A stretch of 64,000 bases of DNA. Source: Microvirga solisilvae (lineage in GTDB: Bacteria > Pseudomonadota > Alphaproteobacteria > Rhizobiales > Beijerinckiaceae). The notes beneath the pieces are model-generated. The model was not told where the DNA came from. It did not search any database and saw only the letters and a list, made by a program, of their open reading frames with translations. Location: assembly GCF_022808595.1 (NCBI RefSeq), contig NZ_JAKUCN010000002.1, forward strand, positions 186,001-250,000, given 5' to 3'. This document shows, piece by piece, positions 33,917-42,585 of this stretch. The translations under genes were made by a program, and so were the position numbers. How positions within the stretch are numbered: the first letter of the stretch is position 1; every line of letters begins with the position of its first letter.

Positions 33917-36040
33917 CTTCTCGAAGAAGTTCTTCTCGCGGGAGCTGGCGCGGCGCTGCGGCTGCGGCGGAGCCCAGGCATCGCCGCCATTGCCCGCATT
34001 GGCATAGCGCGGATCACCGCCCGCACCGGCCACCGGCACGTCGTCACGGAAGCGTTCTCCGCCGGGCAGGCCGACGGGCTGCTTGTCCTTCAGCGCGACC
34101 TTCATGAAGTTGTGCCAGACTTCCGTCGGCAGGTTGCCGCCGGTGACACGCTTCGTCAGCTCACCGTCATCGTTACCGAGCCAGACGCCGGCCACGAGAT
34201 TGCCCGTGAAGCCCACGAACCACGCATCCTTGTAATCGTCGGTGGTGCCGGTCTTGCCCGCCATGGGCCAGCCCGGAACCTGCGCCTTCTGCGCGGTGCC
34301 GATGACGAAGGTGTTGTGCATCATGTCGTTCATCATCGCGACCACGCTCGGGTCGATGACGCGGCCGAGGCCGCCCGCATTCGCCGGACGCTTGTAGATG
34401 ATTTTGCCGTCGAGCGTCTTCACCTCGGAGATCACGTAAGGCGTCACGCCGATGCCGCCATTGGCGAAGGGAGCATAAGCGCTCACGAGTTCGAGCGGCG
34501 TCACTTCCGAGGTGCCGAGCGCGAGCGAACCGTTGGCCTGAAGCGGCGAGGTGATGCCGAGCCTCTGCGCCGTCTGCGCCACGGCCTTCGGCCCGACTTC
34601 CATGTTGAGCTTGACGGCGATGGTGTTGAGCGACAGCGCCAGCGCATCGCGCATCGCGATCGGTCCGCGATACTTGCGGTCGTAATTGTGCGGCGCCCAG
34701 CCCTTGTAGTTCACGGGGCCATCCTCGAGAACCATGTCGGGCGTGTAGCCCCGCTCCACGGCGGTGAGATACACGAAGGGCTTGAAGGACGAGCCGGGCT
34801 GACGGCGCGCCGCAGTCGCGCGGTTGAACTGGCTCGTCTCGTAATTGCGGCCGCCGACCAGAGCCTGCACGCCGCCATCCGGCTTCATGGCGACGAAGGC
34901 GCCCTGGCTCACGTTGAACTTCTGGCCCTTGGCGTTGAGCTCGTCCACGAGCGCACGCTCGGCGGCAGCCTGCATCATCGGGTCGATGGTGGTGAACACC
35001 GCCACGTCCGTGTCGATATTGCCGACGAAATCGTCGAGCACATCCATCACGTAATCGGCGGCGTAATTGGCGGATCCCGCGCCGTTCGGCTTGACCGCAT
35101 CGGCGGGCTGGCCGAGGGCCGTCTTCGTCATGTCCGGCGTGATGAAGTTGAGCTCTTTCATCGCCGCGATCACGAGTTCGGCGCGCGCCTGCGCGGCCTT
35201 CGGATTGCGGTTGGGCGCAAGACGCGAGGGCGATTGCACGAGGCCCGCAAGGACGGCAGCTTCCGAGAGCGACACATGGCGCGCGGACTTGCCGTAATAG
35301 CGCTGGGAGGCAGCCTCGATGCCGTAGGCGCCCGCGCCGAAATAGACGCGGTTGAGATAGAGCTCGAGGATCTGGTCCTTCGAGTAGTTGCGTTCGAGCC
35401 AGAGCGCGAGGATCGCTTCCTGGATCTTACGCGAAGCCGTGCGCTCCTGCGTGAGGAAGAGGTTCTTGGCGAGCTGCTGCGTCAGCGTCGAGCCGCCCTG
35501 CAGGCCGCCGGAGCGGCTGAGATTGCGATAGACGGCACGGGCAATGCCCTGTGGGTCGATGCCGAAATGGTCGTAGAAGCGCCTGTCCTCGATGGCCACG
35601 AAGGCCTTCGGCAGATAGGGCGGCAATTCCTTCAAGGTGACCGTGCGTCCGCCGGTCTCGCCGCGATTGGTGATCAGCGAGCCGTCATTGGCCATGATGG
35701 CGATGTTCGGCGGGCGCTTGGGGACGGTGAGCTGGTCGATGGGCGGCAGCTGCGAGGCGTAATAGGCGACGATGCCGCCGACCGCGATGATGCCCCAGAG
35801 GCCCAGCACCACGCCCGCATAGACGAGCTTGCCCAGGAACGAGCGACCCTTGCGCTTGGATTTCTTCTTGGAGCGCGACGGACGGCGGGGCGGCCTGTCG
35901 TCGTCATCCTGCCTGGAAGCGCGCCGCCTTGCCATGGATCCCCCTGCCCGGTCCTCGGGCGAGAGGGTGAAATCCATCTCCCCCGCTTCCGCAGCGGGCG
36001 CATCGAAAACCGGCTCCCGCCGGCCACGTCCGTTCGCCAC
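33902..36040 (-). CDS. Class A penicillin-binding protein (PBP1A family)
   Basis: 712 residues. A basic, disordered N-terminus (RRPSRSKKKSKRKGR) precedes one membrane anchor (about 72-92), the GT51 transglycosylase (AIEDRRFYDHFGIDPQGIARA, GGSTLTQQLAKNLFLTQERT) and the transpeptidase with Ser417 in PGSSFKP, SLN and the GKTGTTDDYKDAWF motif. It polymerises and crosslinks peptidoglycan. Start is a GTG. It is divergent from the antiporter gene and slightly overlaps a small hypothetical gene at its 3' end. Confidence 0.93.
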   Translation of the reverse strand: MANGRGRREPVFDAPAAEAGEMDFTLSPEDRAGGSMARRRASRQDDDDRPPRRPSRSKKKSKRKGRSFLGKLVYAGVVLGLWGIIAVGGIVAYYASQLPPIDQLTVPKRPPNIAIMANDGSLITNRGETGGRTVTLKELPPYLPKAFVAIEDRRFYDHFGIDPQGIARAVYRNLSRSGGLQGGSTLTQQLAKNLFLTQERTASRKIQEAILALWLERNYSKDQILELYLNRVYFGAGAYGIEAASQRYYGKSARHVSLSEAAVLAGLVQSPSRLAPNRNPKAAQARAELVIAAMKELNFITPDMTKTALGQPADAVKPNGAGSANYAADYVMDVLDDFVGNIDTDVAVFTTIDPMMQAAAERALVDELNAKGQKFNVSQGAFVAMKPDGGVQALVGGRNYETSQFNRATAARRQPGSSFKPFVYLTAVERGYTPDMVLEDGPVNYKGWAPHNYDRKYRGPIAMRDALALSLNTIAVKLNMEVGPKAVAQTAQRLGITSPLQANGSLALGTSEVTPLELVSAYAPFANGGIGVTPYVISEVKTLDGKIIYKRPANAGGLGRVIDPSVVAMMNDMMHNTFVIGTAQKAQVPGWPMAGKTGTTDDYKDAWFVGFTGNLVAGVWLGNDDGELTKRVTGGNLPTEVWHNFMKVALKDKQPVGLPGGERFRDDVPVAGAGGDPRYANAGNGGDAWAPPQPQRRASSREKNFFEKLFGL

Positions 36041-36142
36041 GATTCTTGAAACCCCGCATTGCCTGCCGGTGCTTCCGGCCTTTGATGTTCTGGAGCACCC
36101 TAATTGTGGCGGTTTAAGGGGCGGTTAAGCCCTCATAACACT

Positions 36143-36167
36143 GGAACTGCCAAGCCTGCACAGCGTT
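36143..36167 (+). promoter_or_regulatory. EcfG-type promoter (GGAAC-N16-CGTT) for the antiporter
   Basis: GGAAC, exactly 16 bases, then CGTT. The -10 ends only 9 bp before the antiporter ATG, so a transcript starting 6-8 bp further on would have almost no leader. There is no visible ribosome site either, so a leaderless message is likely. Confidence 0.6.
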
Positions 36168-36176
36168 CGCAACCTT

Positions 36177-37418
36177 ATGAGCGCCTATATCGTCGTGCTG
36201 GCCGGTTTCGGGGCCGTGGTTCTCCTCACGGCGTGGCTGCCCATGGTTCTCAAGGAATTGCCCCTCTCCCTGCCGATCTTCTGCGTGGGCCTGGGCGCTC
36301 TCATCTTCGCCATTCCGGACCTTCCGGGCGTCATTCCTCATCCCATCGAGGAACTCTCCCTCGTGGAGCGGGCAAGCGAATTCGTCGTGATCATCTCCCT
36401 CATGGGCGCAGGCCTGAAGATCGACCGGCCCTTCGGCTGGGACAGGTGGCGGCTGACCTGGCGGCTTCTCGGCATTTCCATGCCCCTGACCATTCTGGGC
36501 CTCGCCTGGCTCGGCTCCAGCATGCTGGGCTTGAGCCTTGCCGCCGCCCTCCTGCTCGCGGCGGCGCTCGCGCCCACCGATCCGGTGCTCGCCAGCGATG
36601 TGCAGGTGGGACCGCCCGGCGGCGGAGAGGAGGACGAGGTGCGCTTCACGCTGACCTCGGAGGCAGGCCTCAATGACGGCCTCGCCTTTCCCTTCGTCCT
36701 GCTCGCCATCGCCTTCACCCATGAGGTGACGCTGACGACGATAACCGAATGGTTCGCCTACGCGATGCTCTGGAAGATCGGCGCCGGTATCGCCATGGGC
36801 TATGTGGTGGGCCGCGCGCTCGGCTGGCTCACCTTTCATCTGCCTAACCGCGCCAAACTCTCACGCACCGGTTCGGGCTTCGTGGTGCTCGGCATCACCT
36901 GCCTTGCCTATGGCCTGACGGAGATGGTGAAGGGCTACGGATTTCTCGCGGTGTTCGTGGCGGCTCTTGCGCTGCGCGCGACGAAGCGGGAGGACAAATA
37001 CCATCAGAAGCTCCACGATTTCGCGGAGGAATTGGAGCGCCTGCTCATGATGGTGCTGCTCGTGCTCCTCGGCGGCGCGATGACGGGCGGCTTGCTGTTT
37101 CGCGCCTTGAGCTGGGAGGCGGTTGCCTTCGGTCTTCTCGCGATCTTCGTCATTCGGCCTCTCGCCGGATGGATCGGCCTGATCGGCACCGATCCACCAC
37201 CTGGCGAGAAACTGGCGATCAGCTTCTTCGGAATCCGTGGCATCGGCTCGCTCTATTATCTGGCTTACGCCATGAATCACGCAGCATTCGACAATGCGGA
37301 TCTTCTCTGGAGTGCTGCGGGATTCATCATCCTCGTCTCCATCGTGCTGCATGGCATCACGGTCACGCCCGTGATGCGCCATCTCGATCAACGGCGTAAG
37401 TCCGTACTCGGGGCTTAA
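36177..37418 (+). CDS. Cation:proton antiporter (CPA1/NhaP type)
   Basis: 413 residues, about twelve membrane helices. The LAPTDPVLASDVQVG motif and the TSEAGLNDGLAFPFVLLAIAF block contain the ion-binding Thr-Asp and Asn-Asp pairs of CPA1 exchangers. GIRGIGSLYYLAYA near the C-terminus holds the conserved Arg. It exchanges Na+ or K+ for protons and would help pH and salt stress. An EcfG-type promoter abuts the start and no ribosome site is seen. Confidence 0.9.
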   Translation: MSAYIVVLAGFGAVVLLTAWLPMVLKELPLSLPIFCVGLGALIFAIPDLPGVIPHPIEELSLVERASEFVVIISLMGAGLKIDRPFGWDRWRLTWRLLGISMPLTILGLAWLGSSMLGLSLAAALLLAAALAPTDPVLASDVQVGPPGGGEEDEVRFTLTSEAGLNDGLAFPFVLLAIAFTHEVTLTTITEWFAYAMLWKIGAGIAMGYVVGRALGWLTFHLPNRAKLSRTGSGFVVLGITCLAYGLTEMVKGYGFLAVFVAALALRATKREDKYHQKLHDFAEELERLLMMVLLVLLGGAMTGGLLFRALSWEAVAFGLLAIFVIRPLAGWIGLIGTDPPPGEKLAISFFGIRGIGSLYYLAYAMNHAAFDNADLLWSAAGFIILVSIVLHGITVTPVMRHLDQRRKSVLGA

Positions 37419-37421
37419 AGC

Positions 37422-38861
37422 TTATTCCGCCGCCAGCGGCAGCTCACCCGTATCGGGATCAGCTTCGGCCAGATCATGGATGCGGCGCAGGTCGGCGAGA
37501 AAAGCCTCATACGCCTCGCGCTTCGTCGCCTCGTCAGGCAGACGCAGCAGATAGCTCGGATGCACGGTGATATAGCCGCGATAGGGCCCGAACTGCGCAT
37601 GGCCGCGCGAGCGGGAAATCGGCGTCGACTTGCCGGTGAGCGCCAGAAGAGCCGTTGCGCCGAGCGCCACCACGAGCTTGGGTCGCACGAGCTCCAATTC
37701 CTTCATCAGCCAGGGCCGATAATGCTTCACTTCGCCGTTTGTGGGTTTGGCGTGGATGCGGCGATGGCCGCGCTGCTCGAATTTGAAATGCTTCACCGCA
37801 TTGGTGAGATAGGCCTTGGAGCGGTCGATGCCCACTTCCTGCATGGCCTTGGCGAGAAGCTTGCCCGCAGGCCCCACGAAGGGCTTTCCCTGCAGATCCT
37901 CCTGATCGCCCGGCTGTTCGCCCACGAACACGATATCCGCATGTTTCGGGCCTTCGCCAAACACGGCCTGCGTCGCGCCGGGCACCAGCGGCCCCGCTTT
38001 CGCGATGATGGCGTTGAGTTCGTCGAGGGTCTTAGGCTCCTGATCCCACATGGCCTCGAGGGCCCGTTCGGGCGTGCGTTTTGAGGGCATGGTCGCCTCC
38101 TGTTCGATCATGGCGTCAACGCGTTGGGAGGCGGTTTGGATCAAACCGGGAATGGAAGCGGTTTCCGGCAGGTTGCGCCAGTATTTCTTGGGCATCTCGG
38201 CGCGCATGGCGTTGGGATTGACCCGCGCCGGATTGAACACGCTCTCGTAATAGCCGCGCCAGCCCTCCTCGAAGCTGTCCTCGTCCGGCGCATCCTCGCG
38301 CTGCGCGGGCGGACCGAAGGTGAGGTCGCGCCGATCCCAACGCATGGAGCCAATGGGTGTCAGGATCGTCCAGTCGAGCGAGCGGAACCGGTCGATGAAG
38401 AACGGGGCCGCAGCTTCCAGGATGAAATGGTCCGGCTCGAACCAGGCGGCGAAGCGCTCAAGCTCGCCTTGCATGCGCCGGAAGCGCACGAAGGCATACA
38501 TCTTGTGCAGGTCGCGCCTGACCGCGCGCGCCATCATGTCGATGCGGTGCACGAGCGGATCGCTCGCGATCTCCAGAAGATCGCGCTCGCCGTTCAGCAC
38601 GCGCCAGATGAGCTGGTAGAGCAGGGCGTAGCGCTCGGAATCGCTGTGACACACGCCAAGCTCGATGAGGCGCGCCACGCTTCGCGGCAGCGAGACCGGC
38701 GGCGCATCGTGAAACTCATCGTCGCCGAACAGGCTCGGCGCCTCGTCGAGGGACCAGACCACATGCTGCGGCGCAAGCTCCTCGGCCATGAGCCAGCGCA
38801 CGGCCCGGCGAAAACCGTCGAGATCTGCGCCGTTCTTCAAGGTGATGCGATGCAGGCTCAT
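37422..38861 (-). CDS. DUF4130 plus UdgX-type uracil-DNA glycosylase family protein
   Basis: 479 residues in two parts. The N-terminal domain (about 1-250, with RYALLYQLIWRVLNGE, HKMYAFVRFRRM and WFEPDHFILEAAAPFF) is DUF4130. The C-terminal domain (about 270-470) is family 4-like UDG: GEQPGDQEDLQGKPFVGPAG, LTNAVKHFKFEQRG, and HPSYLLRLPD. The RGHRRIH loop with His370 is the UdgX signature; in mycobacterial UdgX the equivalent His forms a covalent bond to the uracil site in DNA. It is paired with the radical SAM gene immediately upstream on the same strand. Confidence 0.9.
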   Translation of the reverse strand: MSLHRITLKNGADLDGFRRAVRWLMAEELAPQHVVWSLDEAPSLFGDDEFHDAPPVSLPRSVARLIELGVCHSDSERYALLYQLIWRVLNGERDLLEIASDPLVHRIDMMARAVRRDLHKMYAFVRFRRMQGELERFAAWFEPDHFILEAAAPFFIDRFRSLDWTILTPIGSMRWDRRDLTFGPPAQREDAPDEDSFEEGWRGYYESVFNPARVNPNAMRAEMPKKYWRNLPETASIPGLIQTASQRVDAMIEQEATMPSKRTPERALEAMWDQEPKTLDELNAIIAKAGPLVPGATQAVFGEGPKHADIVFVGEQPGDQEDLQGKPFVGPAGKLLAKAMQEVGIDRSKAYLTNAVKHFKFEQRGHRRIHAKPTNGEVKHYRPWLMKELELVRPKLVVALGATALLALTGKSTPISRSRGHAQFGPYRGYITVHPSYLLRLPDEATKREAYEAFLADLRRIHDLAEADPDTGELPLAAE

Positions 38862-38875
38862 GCCAAGTCCCCCTC

Positions 38876-38976
38876 GTCATCCCGGACGAAGCGCAGCGCA
38901 GATCCGGGATCGTGTGCAGAACGAAGCGCCATCGTGTCTTGCGATCCCGGGTTCTGCTGCGCAGCCCCGGGATGAC
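38876..38976. repeat. Dispersed repeat, ends-only copy
   Basis: GTCATCCCGGACGAAGCGCAG... on one side and ...GCGCAGCCCCGGGATGAC on the other, an inverted pair of about 37 bp with 27 bp between. The sequence corresponds to the two ends of the full repeat copies with the hairpin core missing. It lies between the two genes of the radical SAM/UdgX pair. Confidence 0.7.
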
Positions 38977-38991
38977 GGATTTGAAAACCGC

Positions 38992-40206
38992 TCATGCGAA
39001 CAAGCTCAATTGCTGCGGTTTCTCGATCAGGCGCTCGCGCAGATTCTGCCGGTCGAGCCCCGCCTTCGGGTGATAATCGGCGGCGATCAGGAACGGCTTG
39101 GCGCGCTTGAGCCCCGAGGTGAGGCGCGCCACATCCTCCAGTCGCAACGTCGTGTGACGCCGCGCGGTCACGAGCTTGTCGACGGCGCGCGCACCGAGGC
39201 CCGGCACGCGCAGCAGCATCTCGCGCTCGGCATGGTTCACATCGACGGGAAAGAGATGGCGGTTCTTGAGCGCCCAGGCGAGCTTGGGGTCGACATCGAG
39301 ATCGAGCATGCCTTGCTCGGAACTTTCCGCGATCTCCTCGACCTGGAAGCCGTAATAGCGCAGCAGCCAATCAGCCTGATAAAGCCTGCTTTCGCGCATG
39401 AGTGGTGGGGATTTCAGCGGCAGGATGGCGCTCGAATCCGGGATTGGGCTGAAGGCGGAGTAATAGACACGCTTCATGGCGTAATGCCCGTAGAGCTTGG
39501 CCGATTTGCGCAACACATCCGCGTCCGTCGTGTCGTCCGCGCCCACGATCATCTGCGTCGTCTGGCCTGCAGGCGAGAAATGGCGGCGCTCCTCACGTGC
39601 TTCCTCGATGCGCTCGAACATCTGCGCCATGGCGCCTTCGATGGAAGCGCCGTCCTTTTCCGGCGCGAGGCGCTCCAGGCTTCGCTCCGTCGGCAATTCG
39701 AGATTGATGGAGAGGCGATCCGCCCACAGCCCCGCTTCCTCGATGAGCCAGGGACTCGCTTCGGGAATCGTCTTCAGATGGATGTAGCCGTGAAAGCCGT
39801 GATCGCGACGCAGCTTCTTCGCCACCAGCAGCATCTGCTCCATGGTGTAGTCGGGCGAGCGGATGATGCCCGAGGACAGGAACAGGCCTTCGATATAGTT
39901 GCGCTTGTAGAACTCGATGGTGAGCGTCACCACCTCATCGACCGAGAACTTCGCCCGCTTCACATTCGACGAGCGCCGGTTCACGCAATAGGCGCAGTCG
40001 AACAGGCAATAATTTGTCAGCAGAATCTTGAGCAGGGAAACGCAGCGCCCATCCGGCGTATAGGCGTGGCAGATGCCCGACGCGGTGGTCGAGCCCAGGC
40101 CATCGATATCGGCCTTGCGCCCGCCTGCGCCGGAAGAGGAGCAGGAGGCATCGTATTTGGCCGCGTCAGCGAGGATGCGGAGCTTGCGGCTGAGCTTCTC
40201 GTCCAT
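38992..40206 (-). CDS. Putative DNA modification/repair radical SAM protein
   Basis: 404 residues. The iron-sulfur cluster ligands are in LTNYCLFDCAYCVNRR (Cys-x3-Cys-x2-Cys); SSGIIRSPDYTMEQ, GYIHLKTIPEA and DRLSINLELPTERSL follow the radical SAM barrel. The C-terminus has a helix-hairpin-helix DNA-binding segment (LLRVPGLGARAVDKLVTAR). This is the known family found beside UDG/DUF4130 proteins; its reaction is unknown. Expected to act on DNA with the next gene. The two genes are co-directional, separated by 130 bp that hold a repeat. Confidence 0.9.
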   Translation of the reverse strand: MDEKLSRKLRILADAAKYDASCSSSGAGGRKADIDGLGSTTASGICHAYTPDGRCVSLLKILLTNYCLFDCAYCVNRRSSNVKRAKFSVDEVVTLTIEFYKRNYIEGLFLSSGIIRSPDYTMEQMLLVAKKLRRDHGFHGYIHLKTIPEASPWLIEEAGLWADRLSINLELPTERSLERLAPEKDGASIEGAMAQMFERIEEAREERRHFSPAGQTTQMIVGADDTTDADVLRKSAKLYGHYAMKRVYYSAFSPIPDSSAILPLKSPPLMRESRLYQADWLLRYYGFQVEEIAESSEQGMLDLDVDPKLAWALKNRHLFPVDVNHAEREMLLRVPGLGARAVDKLVTARRHTTLRLEDVARLTSGLKRAKPFLIAADYHPKAGLDRQNLRERLIEKPQQLSLFA

Positions 40207-40320
40207 GGAATCAAAGGCCTTCCGCTGGATTGTTCGTGTTTTGTTCTAGCATGAAGATAGAAGAAAGGCGAGGCATGACGGCGGGGCGGGAGGTCGCATG
40301 GAAGAGGCTCAGGCCAAGGC
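40207..40320. other. Intergenic stretch before repeat copy 2
   Basis: About 110 bp between the radical SAM start and the repeat. It must contain the radical SAM promoter; no clear -35/-10 pair or ORF was recognised. Together with the repeat and the 155 bp after it, this is a 490-bp gene-free stretch. Confidence 0.35.
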
Positions 40321-40541
40321 GTCATCTCGGATGGCGCAGCCGAGCCGGGATCGTCGGACGAGAAGGGCGCTGGAATACCTCTCCCGTGCGGGAGAGGTCG
40401 GAGCGCAGCTCCGGGTGAGGGCATGCCCTTTCCGGATATGGCATTCCCTCACCCCTTCCCCTCTCCCACCCGGAAGAGGGGAAGCCCGCGCCATATCCTG
40501 CTCACGATCCCGGATCTGCGCTGCGCTCCGTCCGGGATGAC
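40321..40541. repeat. Dispersed composite repeat, copy 2 (full)
   Basis: Starts GTCATCTCGGATGGCGCAG and ends CGCTCCGTCCGGGATGAC as imperfect inverted ends. The core GGCGCTGGAATACCTCTCCC plus GGGAGAGGTCG is shared almost base for base with copy 1, followed by a second hairpin CTCTCCCACCC/GGAAGAGG. Same order of parts as copy 1. Confidence 0.8.
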
Positions 40542-40696
40542 CACTTGAAGCGTTCAGCCTGCAAGGCAGGCAATTGCCGAAACCACATGCACTAAAGCCT
40601 TAGGCTTCGGCACTGGAAATCGTCTGGACCCTTGTCCTATGCTTCCGCAGCGGTAATTTCGTAACGCGCCTCACGTGTGAGAGAAAAACACCCTGC

Positions 40697-41242
40697 ATGA
40701 TCCGCTCGTTTCTCGACGGCCTTTACCTTTTCGCCGGCTACCTCGCGGGCCTGTTTCTCCTCGTGATCTTCCTGCTGATGATGGGCCTGTCCATCGGACG
40801 CGGCATCGGCGTCAACATCCCGGCGGGCGATGATTTCGCTTCCTGGTCCATGGCGGCGATGGCTTTCTTAGGCCTCGCTCATACCTTCCGCTCCGGCGAG
40901 ATGATCCGGGTCGGGCTGATCACCGACCGGCTCCACGGCAGAGCCCGCTGGTGGTTCGAGATGTTTTCCCTCGTGATCGGCCTCGGCTTCGTGGGCTTTT
41001 TCGCATGGCATGCGGTGCAGCTCACCTATGACAGCTATCGCTTCAACGACATGGCGCAGGGCGTGCTGGCGGTGCCGCTCTGGATTCCGCAGATCGGCTA
41101 TGCGGCGGGCCTCGTCATTCTCTTCATCGCTTTCGTCGATGAGTTCATCCACGTGCTGCGCGGCGGCGATCCGCGTTACGAGAAGCCGCCTGCCACCACC
41201 GCCGAAGAGGTGGTGGAACGCGCGATCCAGAGCGGAGTGTAA
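40697..41242 (+). CDS. TRAP transporter small permease (DctQ)
   Basis: 181 residues with four membrane helices, typical of the DctQ subunit: GLYLFAGYLAGLFLLVIFLLM, SWSMAAMAFLGLAHTFRSGEMIRVGLI and two C-terminal helices. It links the binding protein to the large permease in a sodium-driven importer of organic acids. First gene of the TRAP operon, 6 bp ahead of dctM. Confidence 0.9.
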   Translation: MIRSFLDGLYLFAGYLAGLFLLVIFLLMMGLSIGRGIGVNIPAGDDFASWSMAAMAFLGLAHTFRSGEMIRVGLITDRLHGRARWWFEMFSLVIGLGFVGFFAWHAVQLTYDSYRFNDMAQGVLAVPLWIPQIGYAAGLVILFIAFVDEFIHVLRGGDPRYEKPPATTAEEVVERAIQSGV

Positions 41243-41248
41243 GGCACT

Positions 41249-42559
41249 ATGGAACTCATCGAGATTTCGGGCCTGCTGCTTCTGCTGCTTGCGGTGCTTC
41301 TTGCGGGCGGCGTGTGGATTGCGATTGCGCTCATGGCCTGCGGCTTCGTCGGCATGCAATTCGTGGGCGGCGGCATCCCGGCGGGCTCGGTGCTCGCCAC
41401 CACGATCTGGGGCAATTCCGCATCCTGGACATTGGCGGCCTTGCCGCTCTTCATCTGGATGGGCGAGATCCTGTTCCGCACAAGGCTCTCAGAGGAGATG
41501 TTCCGCGGCCTCGCGCCCTGGCTCAACTGGCTTCCCGGAAGGCTGATGCATGTGAACGTGCTGGCCTGCGGCATCTTCGGTTCCGTTTCCGGCTCGTCCG
41601 CCGCAACTTGCGCGACGGTGGCGAAGATCGCGCTGCCGGAATTGAAAAAGCGCGGCTACAACGAGACGGTCAGTCTCGGTTCGCTTGCAGGCGCGGGCAC
41701 GCTCGGCATTCTCATTCCGCCCTCGATCACCATGGTGGTCTATGCGGTGGCGGCCAATGTCTCGATCATCCAGATTTTTCTGGCGGGCTTTCTGCCGGGC
41801 CTTCTCGTGATGGCGCTCTATTCCGGCTACATCGCCGTGTGGTCGATGCTCAATCCGTCGAAGTCTCCGCCACCTGAGCCGAAGATGACGTTTCGCGAGA
41901 AATTGCGGGAATCGACCAATCTCATTCCCGTGGCCTTGCTCATCCTGCTCGTGTTCCTCACGTTGCTCCTCGGCTGGGCGACGGCGACGGAATGCGCGGC
42001 CTGGGGCGTGCTCGGCTCTCTCGCCATCGCCTGGTGGTCCGGCTCGCTGTCGTGGGAATCGTTCTGGGCGAGCGTGATGGGAACGACGCGCATCACCTGC
42101 ATGATCATGCTGATTCTTGCGGGCGCGTCCTTCATGTCGACGTCGATGGCCTATACGGGCATCCCGCAGGCGCTCGCCACCTGGGTCGATGGCTTGCACC
42201 TCTCGCCCTATGCGCTCATCGCCGCGCTCACGATCATGTATATCCTGCTCGGCACCGCGCTCGACGGCATCTCGATGATCGTGCTTACCACGGCGGTGGT
42301 GATTCCCATGGTGAAGACGGCGGGGTTCGATCTCATCTGGTTCGGCATCTTCCTCATCCTCGTGGTCGAGATGGCGGAGGTCTCGCCGCCCGTCGGCTTC
42401 AATCTCTTCGTGCTTCAAACCATGTCGGGCAAGGATTCGAACACGGTGGCGCTCGCGGCCCTGCCGTTCTTCTTCCTGCTCGTCGTCGCGGTGGCGATCA
42501 TCACGGTGTTTCCGGAGATCGTGATGCTGCTGCCGCAAATCGCCTTCCCGGATTCATAA
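41249..42559 (+). CDS. TRAP transporter large permease (DctM)
   Basis: 436 residues, about twelve membrane helices. DctM hallmarks: GNSASWTLAALPLFIWMGEILFR, GSVSGSSAATCATVAKIALPELKKRGY, ILIPPSITMVVYAVAA and EVSPPVGFNLFVLQ. It carries substrate with sodium ions. 26 bp separate it from the binding-protein gene. Confidence 0.93.
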   Translation: MELIEISGLLLLLLAVLLAGGVWIAIALMACGFVGMQFVGGGIPAGSVLATTIWGNSASWTLAALPLFIWMGEILFRTRLSEEMFRGLAPWLNWLPGRLMHVNVLACGIFGSVSGSSAATCATVAKIALPELKKRGYNETVSLGSLAGAGTLGILIPPSITMVVYAVAANVSIIQIFLAGFLPGLLVMALYSGYIAVWSMLNPSKSPPPEPKMTFREKLRESTNLIPVALLILLVFLTLLLGWATATECAAWGVLGSLAIAWWSGSLSWESFWASVMGTTRITCMIMLILAGASFMSTSMAYTGIPQALATWVDGLHLSPYALIAALTIMYILLGTALDGISMIVLTTAVVIPMVKTAGFDLIWFGIFLILVVEMAEVSPPVGFNLFVLQTMSGKDSNTVALAALPFFFLLVVAVAIITVFPEIVMLLPQIAFPDS

Positions 42560-42585
42560 AACCAAAACACCAGAGGAGAACCACC

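Noticed and set aside
34112-36049. 645-codon plus-strand ORF across PBP1A
   Set aside because: Antisense of a secure gene with all catalytic motifs.
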